Positions 28,801-36,119 of a stretch of DNA of 64,000 nt are shown in pieces. The notes beneath the pieces were generated by a model. The model had not been told where the DNA came from, searched no databases, and saw only the letters and a program-made list of their open reading frames with translations. Numbering within the stretch: the stretch's first letter is position 1; every line of letters begins with the position of its first letter. Source of the DNA: Lachnospiraceae bacterium (GTDB taxonomy: Bacteria; Bacillota; Clostridia; Lachnospirales; Lachnospiraceae); the NCBI GenBank assembly GCA_009777715.1, contig WRLH01000016.1:1-64000 (forward strand), written 5' to 3'. The position numbers and the translations under genes were made by a program.

Positions 28801-31800
28801 AACATGGACTCTGATCGTGACATTGCTGGTCTCCGTGACGATGATGTCAGCAATAACGCCTTCGACCTCACTTCCCCAATCCGGCTGATTTACCTGCTGT
28901 TGAAGCGGGCTTCCGGTGACGTAGTCGCCAGTCACAGAAAGTGTCAGCCGATTGCTTGTTGTTCCTCCGGTGGCAAAGAATGACGCCCGGTAACGGCCAG
29001 CAGGAACATTCTCAATTACTTGGGTAACCATTCCGTTCCCGCTTGCTGCTCCGGCCGCATTGCCCCAATGGACGCAGCTAATGCCTGTCCGGGCATTCTC
29101 TGTCTGCCCGGCATTTTGAACCGGAACATTCATATTAAAAGTCGTTGTCTGGTTGGGGGCAACCGTCCAGTTTGCCCGCCCGCGTTCAAAGCTGGGGTTA
29201 AGGACAAAATTGCCGACCGTTATATGTCCGGTTGCCGTTGCAGTCGTACTGGTCAGGCGATATTTATGTGCCATCTCACCGCTCAAACTAAGCCCGGTGA
29301 TGTTAACTGTTTTCCCATTGCCAACCGTGCCGCTTTCAAAGTTCGCTGCACCGGCTGTTGCGTCCACCTTGCCAAGATCCGCCGTTTCAATCCCCGAATC
29401 TTCGCTTAGGCTTATGCTAATAACAGCATTGGTTGTATTATCGTCAAAGACCTTGGGTGTTACCGTAATGTCCCCGGCAACGACCGTGACCGGAATCCGG
29501 GCAAGGATATTGCCGGTTGCGGTCGCCGTATTATCCGCCAAGCTATATTTCGGCGCGGCTGTCCCGCCAAGGACTATATTAGAGATATTAACTGTTTTGC
29601 CATTGCCGACCGTTGCATTTTCAAAAACCGCGGTATAGGAAGCGATTTCCAAATCAGCCAAATCAGCCGGATCAAAGCCGGATTTTTCGCTTAGGTTAAA
29701 TTCTACTACGGCATTAACGCCGTTTTCGTATTTGTCCGGAATGCTGATATCATCGGCGTGGATTTCATCAATTGTCGTCACCGAAGCCATATGGACGACC
29801 GTAAAAGTCCGCTCGGCCGTAGAAGCCCCGGTATAAAGAGTTCCGCCCGGTTTGGTTGCGCGGACCGTTGTTGTTCCCTCGACCGCGCCAATTGCCCAGC
29901 CGCCCGGGACTCCAACGATTGAATCACCGGATGCGTCAACGATCTGGTAGGTAATCGGAGCGGCGGGCAGGACATCAAGATTGCTTGTTCCGGCATGGCT
30001 AAAGGCAATCTCAACCGCGTCATTGATTTGGTCACCCGCCAAGCCATAAATGTAACCGTCCCCGGCAAGGTAATTGAGGGGCGGGGCAGCTTTTTTGGTT
30101 TCTGTCCCGGCACCCATCTGGCGGAAGACAATATCATCAATCCGCCCCCATTCTCCGTTATTCATTGCGATTTCTATCGTTACATTACCTTGAGCTTCAA
30201 CAAGGATATTGCCTGCCCGGTGCTGGGCATAATTGCTTGAACCCCAGCTAGTGGCCGGCTGGTTCACCGGGCCAAGCACCGTCCCGGTATTAGAAAGGTT
30301 TAGGGTCGTCCCATTCACAATTAAGCTGATTGTTGCCGCGTTAGAACCCATGAACCACATGGAAAATTCATAATAACCGGGGGCGACATTATTTATCGTC
30401 TGTCTCATCCAGCCAGACCCGGCAAAGCGTTTTTCCAAGCTGGCAACAGTTGCACCGTCAGGGCGGCCTTCATTATTAGCACGCTGGAATCCATTTCCGC
30501 CTGAGACACTAAAAGTCCAGCCATCAACATTATTATTAAAATGGCCATTCGTAACCAAATTAGGTCCCGGTTCTCCGGTCACTTCGGCAACATCAACAGT
30601 AAAGGTAAATTCCTGTGCCCCGCCAGCCGGGGTCATCGTCCCACGGACCGGATATGTGCCAACCGCATTTAAAGCCGCTGTATCTGCTGCGTTCCAAACA
30701 ACAGCGATATTGCCGCTTGTTCCGTCATTATAGCGGACATTTACTTGGGCGGGCAGGCTATTTCCGATCATCAACGAAAGATTACGGTTGGTGACAATAT
30801 CAATTGCCAAGGCTAATGAATTGCCGCCGCTTGCCGGCCTGACATGAGTCCATGTGTCAAGCGAGGGAAGCGGGTAACCCCAGAAGTCAAAGAACGCCAT
30901 ATTGTCCTTGGGAGCTCCGCCATGATAGCGTCCTTCGTCCCAGTTCCCGCCTGTGCCTGTGGCATTCCTTCCATAATAAGAAGCATAGCGGGATGCCCAG
31001 CCAGCGCCTGTTTCATTCCATTTGTCATAAAGCCTTAGATAGACATCACTGGGGGTAAAGACGTTGCCGCTCCAAGCAGCCTCCAATACGCCCTTAACTC
31101 CCGGCGCCCAGCCGATTTCCGGTTCGTGCGGGATAAGGTGCTGGTCAAGCGGAAGCCAAGCCGGCTCCCAATAGAAAACACCAATCCCGGCCCGGTCGCC
31201 GCTTTGCATATGGCCGCCTTTTGTATTAGCCGGAGCAGTCGGCAAGCCATGGGTACGTGATACGGTATTGCGGACATCACTTGCCTGGGTCTGGATTGAC
31301 GGAGTGCCGCCGCCGGTAAGGCCAGGGGCTTCCGCATAGATTGTTTCAAAACCGTTTCCGCTCCGGGCGATATATGGGGCGCTGGTTTCAACATTGATAA
31401 CCTGCTTCGGCCAATATCTGGCATTGTTTCTGGCCGTTGCATTCGTATCGTTTACGACATTATTAATGCCATTCCAGTAGCTTTCTCCGCGCCATGAGGG
31501 GAAATCATACCATGAACCCATGACAATTTCAAAGCAGACTCTTTCGTTTTCCGGAAGCGACTGCCCGGCAGTACGCCCCAGCAAAGGGCGGGGCAGATTC
31601 CCGTTAAAAGCACCAAGGCGGTTTTGGATGCCCTGGACAAAGTTAGTATTCGGCTGATCGCGGTGGACAGCCTTTTTGATATGGAAAGAATCAAGATTGC
31701 CATGTTCTTTAAAATAAGCAAGATTTTCCGGGTCATAGGCCGGATTGTTTTTGTAATTCCAGACCAGCTGGTCAACAGCGGCAAGGCCGTGGGCATACAA

Positions 31801-34077
31801 ATCATGCCCGGCATCGTTATGTGATTGCCCGGCAATTCCGTTATTGGATTCATTGCCGATTTGGACCATGCCGACATCAACCCCGGATTCCAAGGTTTCT
31901 TTTAGGCTGTCATATACCCAGTTAAAAATGGCATCGTTCCGTTGGGAAGCACTTAAGCCGCGCCAGGCCTTGGGGGTACGGTTGCCGCCCGGATCAGCCC
32001 AGAAGTCAGACATATGGTAACACATTAATGATTTCATTCCGGCATTGGTTGCGCCTGTGCCGATCCGGATTGCCGTCGCGAGGTCATTATTCCCGCCGCC
32101 GTAACCCTTGCCAAAATCAGACAGGGCTAAAGCAACGGTGTTCATCGTTGCGTGGTTGATCCGCCCCGGGTAAGGGCTAAAAGCATTGTCTGTCGGAACT
32201 GTTGCCGGAGCATGGTCAGCGCGGCAGGTGGTCCGGTGTGTATTATCAATCGTTCCTCCGGCGCAGTTAACATGGACGGCCACCGTGCAGTCGCCTGCTT
32301 TGGGCTGGCCTTTTACTAACGGCCGCTTGTCGCCAGCAAAACCGGGTTCACAGATACAGCCCGGGGCTTGGGTTGACCTATTGGCAGCTGTGATCGGATG
32401 GCCGTAATAAGGGTCGTTAAAGACCCTGATCCGGACGTAGTTCATGCCCGCGTCCGCCAGAAGGTCATAGAACTCTTGTTCGTTTGACATCTGGTTGCCG
32501 TCACGGTTACGGTAAACCACCCCGGCATCCCATAAAGACGGGAAGCTTCCGATGTCTGCGCCAAGATAAAAATCCGGGCTTAGGTTGTTAACCAGCGGGA
32601 CATGGACATCTTGGTAGGTAAACTCTGTCCCGGTCGGGCCGCCATTGAAAGCATAATTTTGCTGCCCGGAAATGGCGATTGAAAGTTCTTTGTCGTCATA
32701 ACCTCCGCTTTCGTTGGTTGCCCGGACGGTAAATGTATATGAACTATTGGGGGTAAAAGTGCGAATTACGCCATTAATAACGCCAGTACCTGCGTGAAGC
32801 CGAAGCCCCGGCGGCAAGTTTCCGCTCCTTAATGACCATAAGACATCTTCGGTTGAGGTAACTGAAAGAGTCGTCTTGTAAGCTTTGCCCCTTGTCCCAG
32901 CCGGGAGGCTGTCGGTCGTGATAACCGGAGCTAAAGCATTTTCCAACACCAAATCGTCGATTGCTTCACGTAAAGCCGTGGCCGCTTCATCAACCGCAAG
33001 CTGTGTTGCGTCACCATCATCATTAACTAAAATCGCTTCTTCAAGTGCTTCTTCTAGGTCTTCCCATGAATCAGCAGTATAATCCGTTTCTTCAAGAGCC
33101 TCTGCTTCCAATATGTATGCGGCAAGCAGGTCTTTGTCAACCGGGCCAGTCGGGGGAATATAATCATCGGTGAAAATAAAGCTGAAATCATCAATGGCAT
33201 TAAAGCCAAGCCCGCTTCCGGCAGCTATCGATGTGTCAATGTGAAGGCTTAAATTAACTGTGCCTTGGCTTTCGACAAGGATATCTTCGATATAAATCTC
33301 ATGCCAGCCCCAGCTATCCGGCTCAGCATAAGTTGAATATGTTTGGTCTAATGTGCTTCCGCTGACGGTCAGGGTAATCCTTGCCCGGTTCGGGGCATCA
33401 GGTCCGCCGGCAGTTATAAATACGCCAGCCCGGTAATAACCCGGTTCAACATCGGCAATATCTTGGTTAATGCCGGAGTTTATCCCGGTAGGCGCATTAT
33501 CCCAGTCGTTATCCCAGCTGATGGAACGGCCTCCGGTGTTTTGGTTTTGATCGGTAAGCCATAGGTCATTGTCGGAAAGCGTATTGCCATTGGGGCAAAC
33601 AGTATTCTTTTCCCAGCCCATGGGTGGCCAAGCCCAGCTATCTAACTGCTCTTCAAAGCCCGGATTCACCACGAGATTCACGCCTGACCGCGTTGCGATA
33701 ATTCCGCCCGAACGCGAAATTGGCAATAAGCCAAGGCCAAGCAAGTCATCAAGCTCTTCCTCGTCTCCTTCTGGGTCGTCGTCTTCACCTTTCGGGTCGT
33801 CGTCTTCACCTTTCAGGTCGTCATCACTGCCTTTTAGGTCGTCATCACCGCCTTTCAGGTCGTCATCACTGCCCTTTAGGTCGTCATCACTACCTGTCAG
33901 GTCACCATCTGTGCCGGATAAATTAATTTCCCCGAAATCCAGCACCAGGCCCGGATCTGTCTCGTCCGCCATTGCAACCAAGATGTTTCCGCCCCCGAAA
34001 ACACTTGATTGGAGCAAGATAAATGCCAGCAGCAAAGCTCCGATTCTTTTGGCGGTTTTGATACTTCTTCTTCTCAT
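22846..34077 (-). CDS. Giant secreted multi-domain protein with two GH53 galactanase domains and C-terminal LysM
   Basis: 3,743 residues from the ATG at 34077, which follows AGGGAGGAAG. In order: signal peptide (1-38); acidic tandem repeat DDDLKGS (about 50-110); carbohydrate-binding module (133-301); FIVAR helices (313-379); Ig-like domain (380-475); GH53 domain 1 (500-1080) with acid/base E743 in QIGNES and likely nucleophile E897 in NVETSAPY; Ig-like and second binding module (1087-1323); beta repeats; third module (1623-1780); GH53 domain 2 (2099-2493) with E2268 in QVGNET and E2370 in VVEVSYG; fourth module (2593-2757); many Ig/YDG-type repeats; second FIVAR (3385-3460); a domain I do not recognise; LysM (3699-3743, YIVRPGDNLWLIARR). 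GH53 enzymes cut beta-1,4-galactan, the pectin side chain. LysM should hold it to peptidoglycan. No transporter genes adjoin it. Confidence 0.9.
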   Translation of the reverse strand: MRRRSIKTAKRIGALLLAFILLQSSVFGGGNILVAMADETDPGLVLDFGEINLSGTDGDLTGSDDDLKGSDDDLKGGDDDLKGSDDDLKGEDDDPKGEDDDPEGDEEELDDLLGLGLLPISRSGGIIATRSGVNLVVNPGFEEQLDSWAWPPMGWEKNTVCPNGNTLSDNDLWLTDQNQNTGGRSISWDNDWDNAPTGINSGINQDIADVEPGYYRAGVFITAGGPDAPNRARITLTVSGSTLDQTYSTYAEPDSWGWHEIYIEDILVESQGTVNLSLHIDTSIAAGSGLGFNAIDDFSFIFTDDYIPPTGPVDKDLLAAYILEAEALEETDYTADSWEDLEEALEEAILVNDDGDATQLAVDEAATALREAIDDLVLENALAPVITTDSLPAGTRGKAYKTTLSVTSTEDVLWSLRSGNLPPGLRLHAGTGVINGVIRTFTPNSSYTFTVRATNESGGYDDKELSIAISGQQNYAFNGGPTGTEFTYQDVHVPLVNNLSPDFYLGADIGSFPSLWDAGVVYRNRDGNQMSNEQEFYDLLADAGMNYVRIRVFNDPYYGHPITAANRSTQAPGCICEPGFAGDKRPLVKGQPKAGDCTVAVHVNCAGGTIDNTHRTTCRADHAPATVPTDNAFSPYPGRINHATMNTVALALSDFGKGYGGGNNDLATAIRIGTGATNAGMKSLMCYHMSDFWADPGGNRTPKAWRGLSASQRNDAIFNWVYDSLKETLESGVDVGMVQIGNESNNGIAGQSHNDAGHDLYAHGLAAVDQLVWNYKNNPAYDPENLAYFKEHGNLDSFHIKKAVHRDQPNTNFVQGIQNRLGAFNGNLPRPLLGRTAGQSLPENERVCFEIVMGSWYDFPSWRGESYWNGINNVVNDTNATARNNARYWPKQVINVETSAPYIARSGNGFETIYAEAPGLTGGGTPSIQTQASDVRNTVSRTHGLPTAPANTKGGHMQSGDRAGIGVFYWEPAWLPLDQHLIPHEPEIGWAPGVKGVLEAAWSGNVFTPSDVYLRLYDKWNETGAGWASRYASYYGRNATGTGGNWDEGRYHGGAPKDNMAFFDFWGYPLPSLDTWTHVRPASGGNSLALAIDIVTNRNLSLMIGNSLPAQVNVRYNDGTSGNIAVVWNAADTAALNAVGTYPVRGTMTPAGGAQEFTFTVDVAEVTGEPGPNLVTNGHFNNNVDGWTFSVSGGNGFQRANNEGRPDGATVASLEKRFAGSGWMRQTINNVAPGYYEFSMWFMGSNAATISLIVNGTTLNLSNTGTVLGPVNQPATSWGSSNYAQHRAGNILVEAQGNVTIEIAMNNGEWGRIDDIVFRQMGAGTETKKAAPPLNYLAGDGYIYGLAGDQINDAVEIAFSHAGTSNLDVLPAAPITYQIVDASGDSIVGVPGGWAIGAVEGTTTVRATKPGGTLYTGASTAERTFTVVHMASVTTIDEIHADDISIPDKYENGVNAVVEFNLSEKSGFDPADLADLEIASYTAVFENATVGNGKTVNISNIVLGGTAAPKYSLADNTATATGNILARIPVTVVAGDITVTPKVFDDNTTNAVISISLSEDSGIETADLGKVDATAGAANFESGTVGNGKTVNITGLSLSGEMAHKYRLTSTTATATGHITVGNFVLNPSFERGRANWTVAPNQTTTFNMNVPVQNAGQTENARTGISCVHWGNAAGAASGNGMVTQVIENVPAGRYRASFFATGGTTSNRLTLSVTGDYVTGSPLQQQVNQPDWGSEVEGVIADIIVTETSNVTIRVHVNVANGWGSFDDVSFIQLESFVDDRIEITIHEDDMEGKNKPYDGNRTAEVVFTLTENSGIEASDVGNVTVASYTALFADSDVGTGKTITVTDIVLGGTLDYKYKLAAGPVTTTADIEALSLDVPIVAAIGPQVYGVDPILLELEPGTGGDPDELVFNVRSGDPATTAKVGTDWYLTITGIGEISLTATDDEGTSPAVIIEVSPKPITIVPADIIIEDRLENDSDVANVSFNLSEASGFLAADLGGRVTANLNQGSAAWNLNLPDNTGQAAKLLAWGEAKFSQKTVGSGLTVNVTGITLGGTLREKYVLQSTTAVTTGNIIANPRVENYPIHIRKVEGLRPDFMMGADISTEPALRAASLYQGGTAGVRDFNITWRDRNGNPGDLYEILADHGVNYVRARIWHGPYNPSTWTANNTTYGHGYGPGVFGAGQSDVDKAIEMGIRVTDAGMKLLANFHYSDFWADPARFFVPNAWRGMNQASLLNALYNYTFESLEKMILAGVDVGMVQVGNETNPGMAGVSTGPNMFNLIRRGLEAVDDINEKYGLNIIKAVHFTDPHVLEAQQIRAQGLKDVGADYDIYMVSWYPYLHGTPELLTENLTQISQQFDVDVGVVEVSYGQVNDGYGLQDNTRPFWPGNAQGQASVVADAIRAVANVPDQRGRGVFYWEPAWPNTNAGNTTDTNYILDRFGTGWIAPGTQGTDNERSGTTRGNSSRDDSQMFNRSANDRRPLASLDVWRLVHSGAASAEAVVFRAEYPVRVESKVGEPIENDLPDKVMTVYTDGARIMEDVAWNQDDIDIINDGGSNPAGYPVRGTVSLSYLGGTTRNITGTAVRMHDNLLIDPSFENHTTASPTWSSGGSGSGVSMGAVGDIPGSSSNARSGDRSLHFGDGAGGRWVEQTVNVTRAGYYSLSLWLQGNIDGRFSISITGANTIEAGTDGSSRTMEITNQNGGGTWGTFTQRSINNIFIARPGNVTIRITKTGTGWAAADDAFFSMVDDFTKRAPRPVTFNNRSIAINDTNVTLEATTPSLVLGTMNYEVVSGNSITVDDDGAVTILRTGQTTVRATFDSNDLYSSDATATAVITVTAPTLAGTASISGVNKIGETLTADTSLVTGGYGDYIYEWKADGVIVHTGVGIANNTYTIARADAGKTITVEISREYMGYPTEGTERIATLAGGVVPYNIFIELLGDDGLDSAVLDADIGRDGDTVGIDFNLDNLLLINSIAFNRGITGGTDVPGTGSTTYTVDEDHASNGHIYITVTFYHGNKLQPGVSFAITDTDVTYGDSKFTETALTVPSTVGVKYSTVNSDVAIVDEDSGEVTIVGAGTTLVIATTVEDADYGIAQASYTLNVDPRSLTVDVASSYNPAPVAGDGTITLTLGSPALIGTPNAVDGIVGTDDVELLTPLPTGFILGATSDEHVYLSEDYELDGADKDNYQLVQPTIANVDATVITTLGGTVEITGSNNFIGTVLSVDVTGVTGATTGFIYQWRADGANISTADGGNGATYTIKGKDAGKVISVSVSHGAVTGGPLNDSFGVVPYDIAVVNVDNVTGDTAVSAAPLRGVVDDVIDLGFTLANVPYSVSNGITFVPNTITAVTAIGAGTREYTVRALDAEANGVITITATFIRVMGVDKSSLDAKIKEAEALLPKSSLYTVPTWTVFLGALSEAQIVFDKTDATTSEVDTALYALDEAIKDLVLKPVEKPENPGGQSGGQASSGVTVSQPAATRPYYGRTLRGVASWNSLNSNINKAINESLASANAVTNAAGSGFDLVVATGKDIVVPYETLEILSGTQGSLMFNTGAGVTFSISGGNIPAGINVTEIDLTLREGKLNAPASKMAEVTALSVAVIEIPMLSRESYGMMVGQHFNVGADNAGKSANLYRFNEATGEFVYLGSYVINERGQAMFGISGGADYILTVTNERPNLPAVSSAPSFVGGAGTYIVRPGDNLWLIARRNGMPLSQLLALNPGITRPNFIRPGQVIRIR
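33775..33905 (-). repeat. 21-base in-frame repeats coding for DDDLKGS
   Basis: Six or seven in-frame copies, shortening to 18 bases at the proximal end, within the giant gene. They code for an acidic linker just after the signal peptide. Copy number is likely to vary between strains. Confidence 0.8.
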
Positions 34078-34098
34078 ATTCTTCCTCCCTAGAAAAAT

Positions 34099-34280
34099 GT
34101 CATTGCGGACTTGAGCCGCAATTTGCGGACTTTGCTCCGCAATCCCCATGTCATTGCGGACTTGAGCCGCAATCTTCGTGTCATTGCGCGTTCGATATCA
34201 TGTGTCATTGCGGACTCTGATCCGCAATCTTCGCAATCCGTCGTCATTGCGCGTCATTGCGGACTTGCTCCGCAATCCCC
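34099..34280. repeat. Array of REP-like palindromes
   Basis: Five to six copies of TGTCATTGCGGACTTGAGCC and variants, each forming ATTGCGGA / TCCGCAAT-type hairpins, some truncated. It lies directly upstream of the giant gene start. Confidence 0.8.
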
Positions 34281-34520
34281 TCTTGTGACTGATGATTGGG
34301 TCGTCTATATGTAACTCCCTGTTCCCTACTGTTTATTATTTGCTGCTACTACTTGCTACTTAATATTCGCTACCTAATACGCCACCTAATACCCTGCTGC
34401 TCCACCGCTTATCATCAACCGATTCCCTGCTACCCGATACTCTCTATCTACCACCGCTTATGCGCAACCGCTACCCTGCTAACCAATAATCTCTGTCTGC
34501 CACCGCTTATGCTTTATGCG

Positions 34521-34530
34521 CAACCGGTTG
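34521..34530. promoter_or_regulatory. LacI-type operator-like palindrome, distal copy
   Basis: CAACCGGTTG, within the 17-base string TGCGCAACCGGTTGTTC that is repeated exactly at the promoter-proximal copy. Palindromes centred on CG of this kind bind LacI/GalR regulators. Confidence 0.5.
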
Positions 34531-34812
34531 TTCACAATGTGATGTTTAATAACTGCTTAGGACTTAAGTATTAAGCTAGGCTGGGACTGATGTTTAGCTG
34601 GGGCTGGGACTGATGGTTGGCTGAACGAGACTGATGGTTTGACTAGGTTTGGGACTGATGATTGGGTCATGAATGATTTTAACTGATTTTGTCATTATTA
34701 ATTGACATTTCGGACTGATCGGCTGTCATTCTGACTGTCGGTATTGGTCATATTAGGGGCTATCGCTTAACCCAAGATTTGCTGAAATAATTCAGAAATG
34801 CGCAATTTTGCG

Positions 34813-34822
34813 CAACCGGTTG
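34813..34822. promoter_or_regulatory. LacI-type operator-like palindrome at the predicted start site
   Basis: CAACCGGTTG positioned just downstream of the TACAAT box of the minus-strand promoter, where a bound repressor would block RNA polymerase. Identical over 17 bases to the copy at 34521. Confidence 0.55.
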
Positions 34823-34831
34823 TTCTCTTCT

Positions 34832-34860
34832 ATTGTACCCTCTTTTGACAAGTTTGTCAA
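34832..34860 (-). promoter_or_regulatory. Strong sigma-A promoter upstream of the giant gene
   Basis: TTGACA (34860-34855), a 17-base spacer and TACAAT (34837-34832) on the minus strand. The -35 box lies in a perfect palindrome TTGACAA-GT-TTGTCAA. The predicted start, near 34825, is at the edge of the CAACCGGTTG site. Confidence 0.65.
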
Positions 34861-34998
34861 TAATTTTTTACTGGAAATTTCGAAAAAAATTTTGGCATTT
34901 ATTTGGAAGATTTTGGAAAAGTCCGCAATGACAATTTGCCTGTGGCATAATAATTTTATTTACATATGATAGTAAGAGAATCCATGTAGGGGTCTTGT

Positions 34999-35646
34999 TT
35001 GAAAAAAATCTTAATCGCCGGGCTTCCGGAGCTTACCAAAAATTATGAGAAAGCATTTCTTTCACTAAAAGCCCACCCGGTGGTTTCTTTGCATATGCCT
35101 TGTCCCGATGAATATGATGCGCTTCTGCTGCCGGGCGGCGCAGATATTGACCCCATTTTTTTTGGCCAGATTAACGAGGGTTCGCGCCTGATAAATACGC
35201 AATTAGACCGGGTGCAATTGCAAATATTAAAGGCTTTTATCCCGCAGAGGAAACCAATCCTTGGAATTTGCAAGGGAATGCAATTGATAAATGTTTTTTT
35301 CGGCGGCGACATTATCCAACATCTTTCTTGTTATAAGGCACATGAGTATCTGGAAGATTTGGATAAAGACCAAAGCCATATAACCCATGCCCGCCCCGAT
35401 TCCTTGCTTGCGGAGCTTTACGGAACGACTTTCCACGTTAACAGCGCCCATCACCAAGGCTGTGGAATGCCCGGGCGGAAAATTGTCTACACGCAGTTTG
35501 CCGAGGACGGCGTTGTGGAGGGCCTCGCTCATGCAAATCTGCCTATCCATGGGGTGCAATGGCATCCGGAGCGAATGTGTTTTCCTCATGCTGACGATGT
35601 GCTGGTTGACGGGATTTTGCTGCTGACTTATTTTTTATGTATGTAG
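34999..35646 (+). CDS. Class I glutamine-amidotransferase-like peptidase C26 (gamma-glutamyl-GABA hydrolase type)
   Basis: 215 residues starting with TTG after a GTAGGGG site. The LPGGADIDP motif, the nucleophile elbow GICKGMQLIN (cysteine), the NSAHHQ segment and HPE in VQWHPERM give the complete Cys-His-Glu triad of the PuuD-like family. These enzymes hydrolyse gamma-glutamyl amides such as gamma-glutamyl-GABA. The natural substrate here is unknown because no polyamine genes are nearby. A terminator follows at once, so it is probably a single-gene unit. Confidence 0.85.
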   Translation: MKKILIAGLPELTKNYEKAFLSLKAHPVVSLHMPCPDEYDALLLPGGADIDPIFFGQINEGSRLINTQLDRVQLQILKAFIPQRKPILGICKGMQLINVFFGGDIIQHLSCYKAHEYLEDLDKDQSHITHARPDSLLAELYGTTFHVNSAHHQGCGMPGRKIVYTQFAEDGVVEGLAHANLPIHGVQWHPERMCFPHADDVLVDGILLLTYFLCM

Positions 35647-35647
35647 T

Positions 35648-35671
35648 GTGGAAATTAAAATTTCCACTTTT
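35648..35671 (+). terminator. Terminator of the peptidase C26 gene
   Basis: Perfect 9-bp stem GTGGAAATT-AA-AATTTCCAC followed by TTTT, starting two bases after the stop codon. A second hairpin, GCATTTCAC / GTGAAATGC, lies at 35679-35707. Confidence 0.8.
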
Positions 35672-35728
35672 CATTTAAGCATTTCACAAGCTCCGCTCGT
35701 GAAATGCATGGGGTTTAGTGTGAAAGGC

Positions 35729-35757
35729 TTGACTTTTCGCTGGTTTTATCCTAATAT
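35729..35757 (+). promoter_or_regulatory. Sigma-A promoter upstream of rsgA
   Basis: TTGACT, a 17-base spacer and TAATAT. The predicted transcript would run through the REP-like palindrome and the 14-codon ORF towards rsgA. Confidence 0.55.
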
Positions 35758-35799
35758 ATTATTGTTGTCCGGTTAAAGCAATCTGCAAACAGCAAAGGG

Positions 35800-35821
35800 A
35801 TTGCGGATCAAAGTCCGCAAT
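35800..35821. repeat. REP-like palindrome
   Basis: ATTGCGGA-TCAAAG-TCCGCAAT followed by GACA. A member of the dispersed ATTGCGG family. Confidence 0.8.
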
Positions 35822-35873
35822 GACAGACGCATGATGCAAATTTGCAATAGCTAATTGGAAGGAGTTGATGTTT

Positions 35874-35918
35874 ATGAAAAACTTAAAAATTAGAATGGTG
35901 TCAGCCAACTCAATTTAA
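35874..35918 (+). pseudogene. 14-codon ORF, possibly the start of a lost chemoreceptor gene
   Basis: ATG eight bases after GGAAGGAG opens MKNLKIRMVSANSI and a stop. MKNLKI plus a basic residue is the common first stretch of methyl-accepting chemotaxis proteins. The frame is then broken and nothing further of such a protein is visible. It could equally be a leader peptide for rsgA. Confidence 0.3.
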
Positions 35919-36058
35919 TAGCGGCCGCATAAACGTGCAAATATGCAAACCTGCAAATGTGCGGCTTGCGCTGGCGGTTCTTTACTGCTTGCGCAATTTT
36001 AACTACCTATCGTTTTACCAGCGCGATTTGATTTGCGCAATACTTAACAGGGCTCAAG

Positions 36059-36084
36059 GATACGATTTGGTCGTATCTTTTTTT
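36059..36084 (+). terminator. Terminator or attenuator before rsgA
   Basis: GATACGA / TCGTATC stem with a five-base loop, then seven T residues, ending 36 bases before the rsgA start codon. It would stop or attenuate the transcript from the promoter at 35729. Confidence 0.7.
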
Positions 36085-36119
36085 GTTGCCCAAACTTTTA
36101 GAATAAGAATGGAGAAAAA

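Larger units (their letters stand above)
34078..34998. other. Repeat-rich leader region between divergent genes
   Basis: About 900 bases with no gene on either strand. 34099-34280 is an array of ATTGCGG palindromes. 34370-34530 is a degenerate array built on CCACCGCTTATGCGCAACCG. 34560-34680 contains loose repeats of GGGACTGATGATTGGGT. A predicted promoter and two CAACCGGTTG operators lie in it (listed separately). If transcription of the giant gene starts near 34825, this is a leader of about 750 bases. Confidence 0.7.
35647..36119 (+). other. Intergenic region before rsgA
   Basis: 470 bases without a convincing gene. It holds the terminator above, a promoter (35729-35757), one REP-like palindrome (35800-35821), a 14-codon ORF with a strong ribosome site (35874-35918) and a terminator-like hairpin (36059-36084) just before rsgA. 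Confidence 0.6.

Noticed and set aside
33569-34114. Plus-strand frame of 181 codons with SSSSPF repeats
   Set aside because: It is the reverse of the DDDLKGS acidic repeat and signal peptide of the giant protein; the repeat explains its composition.
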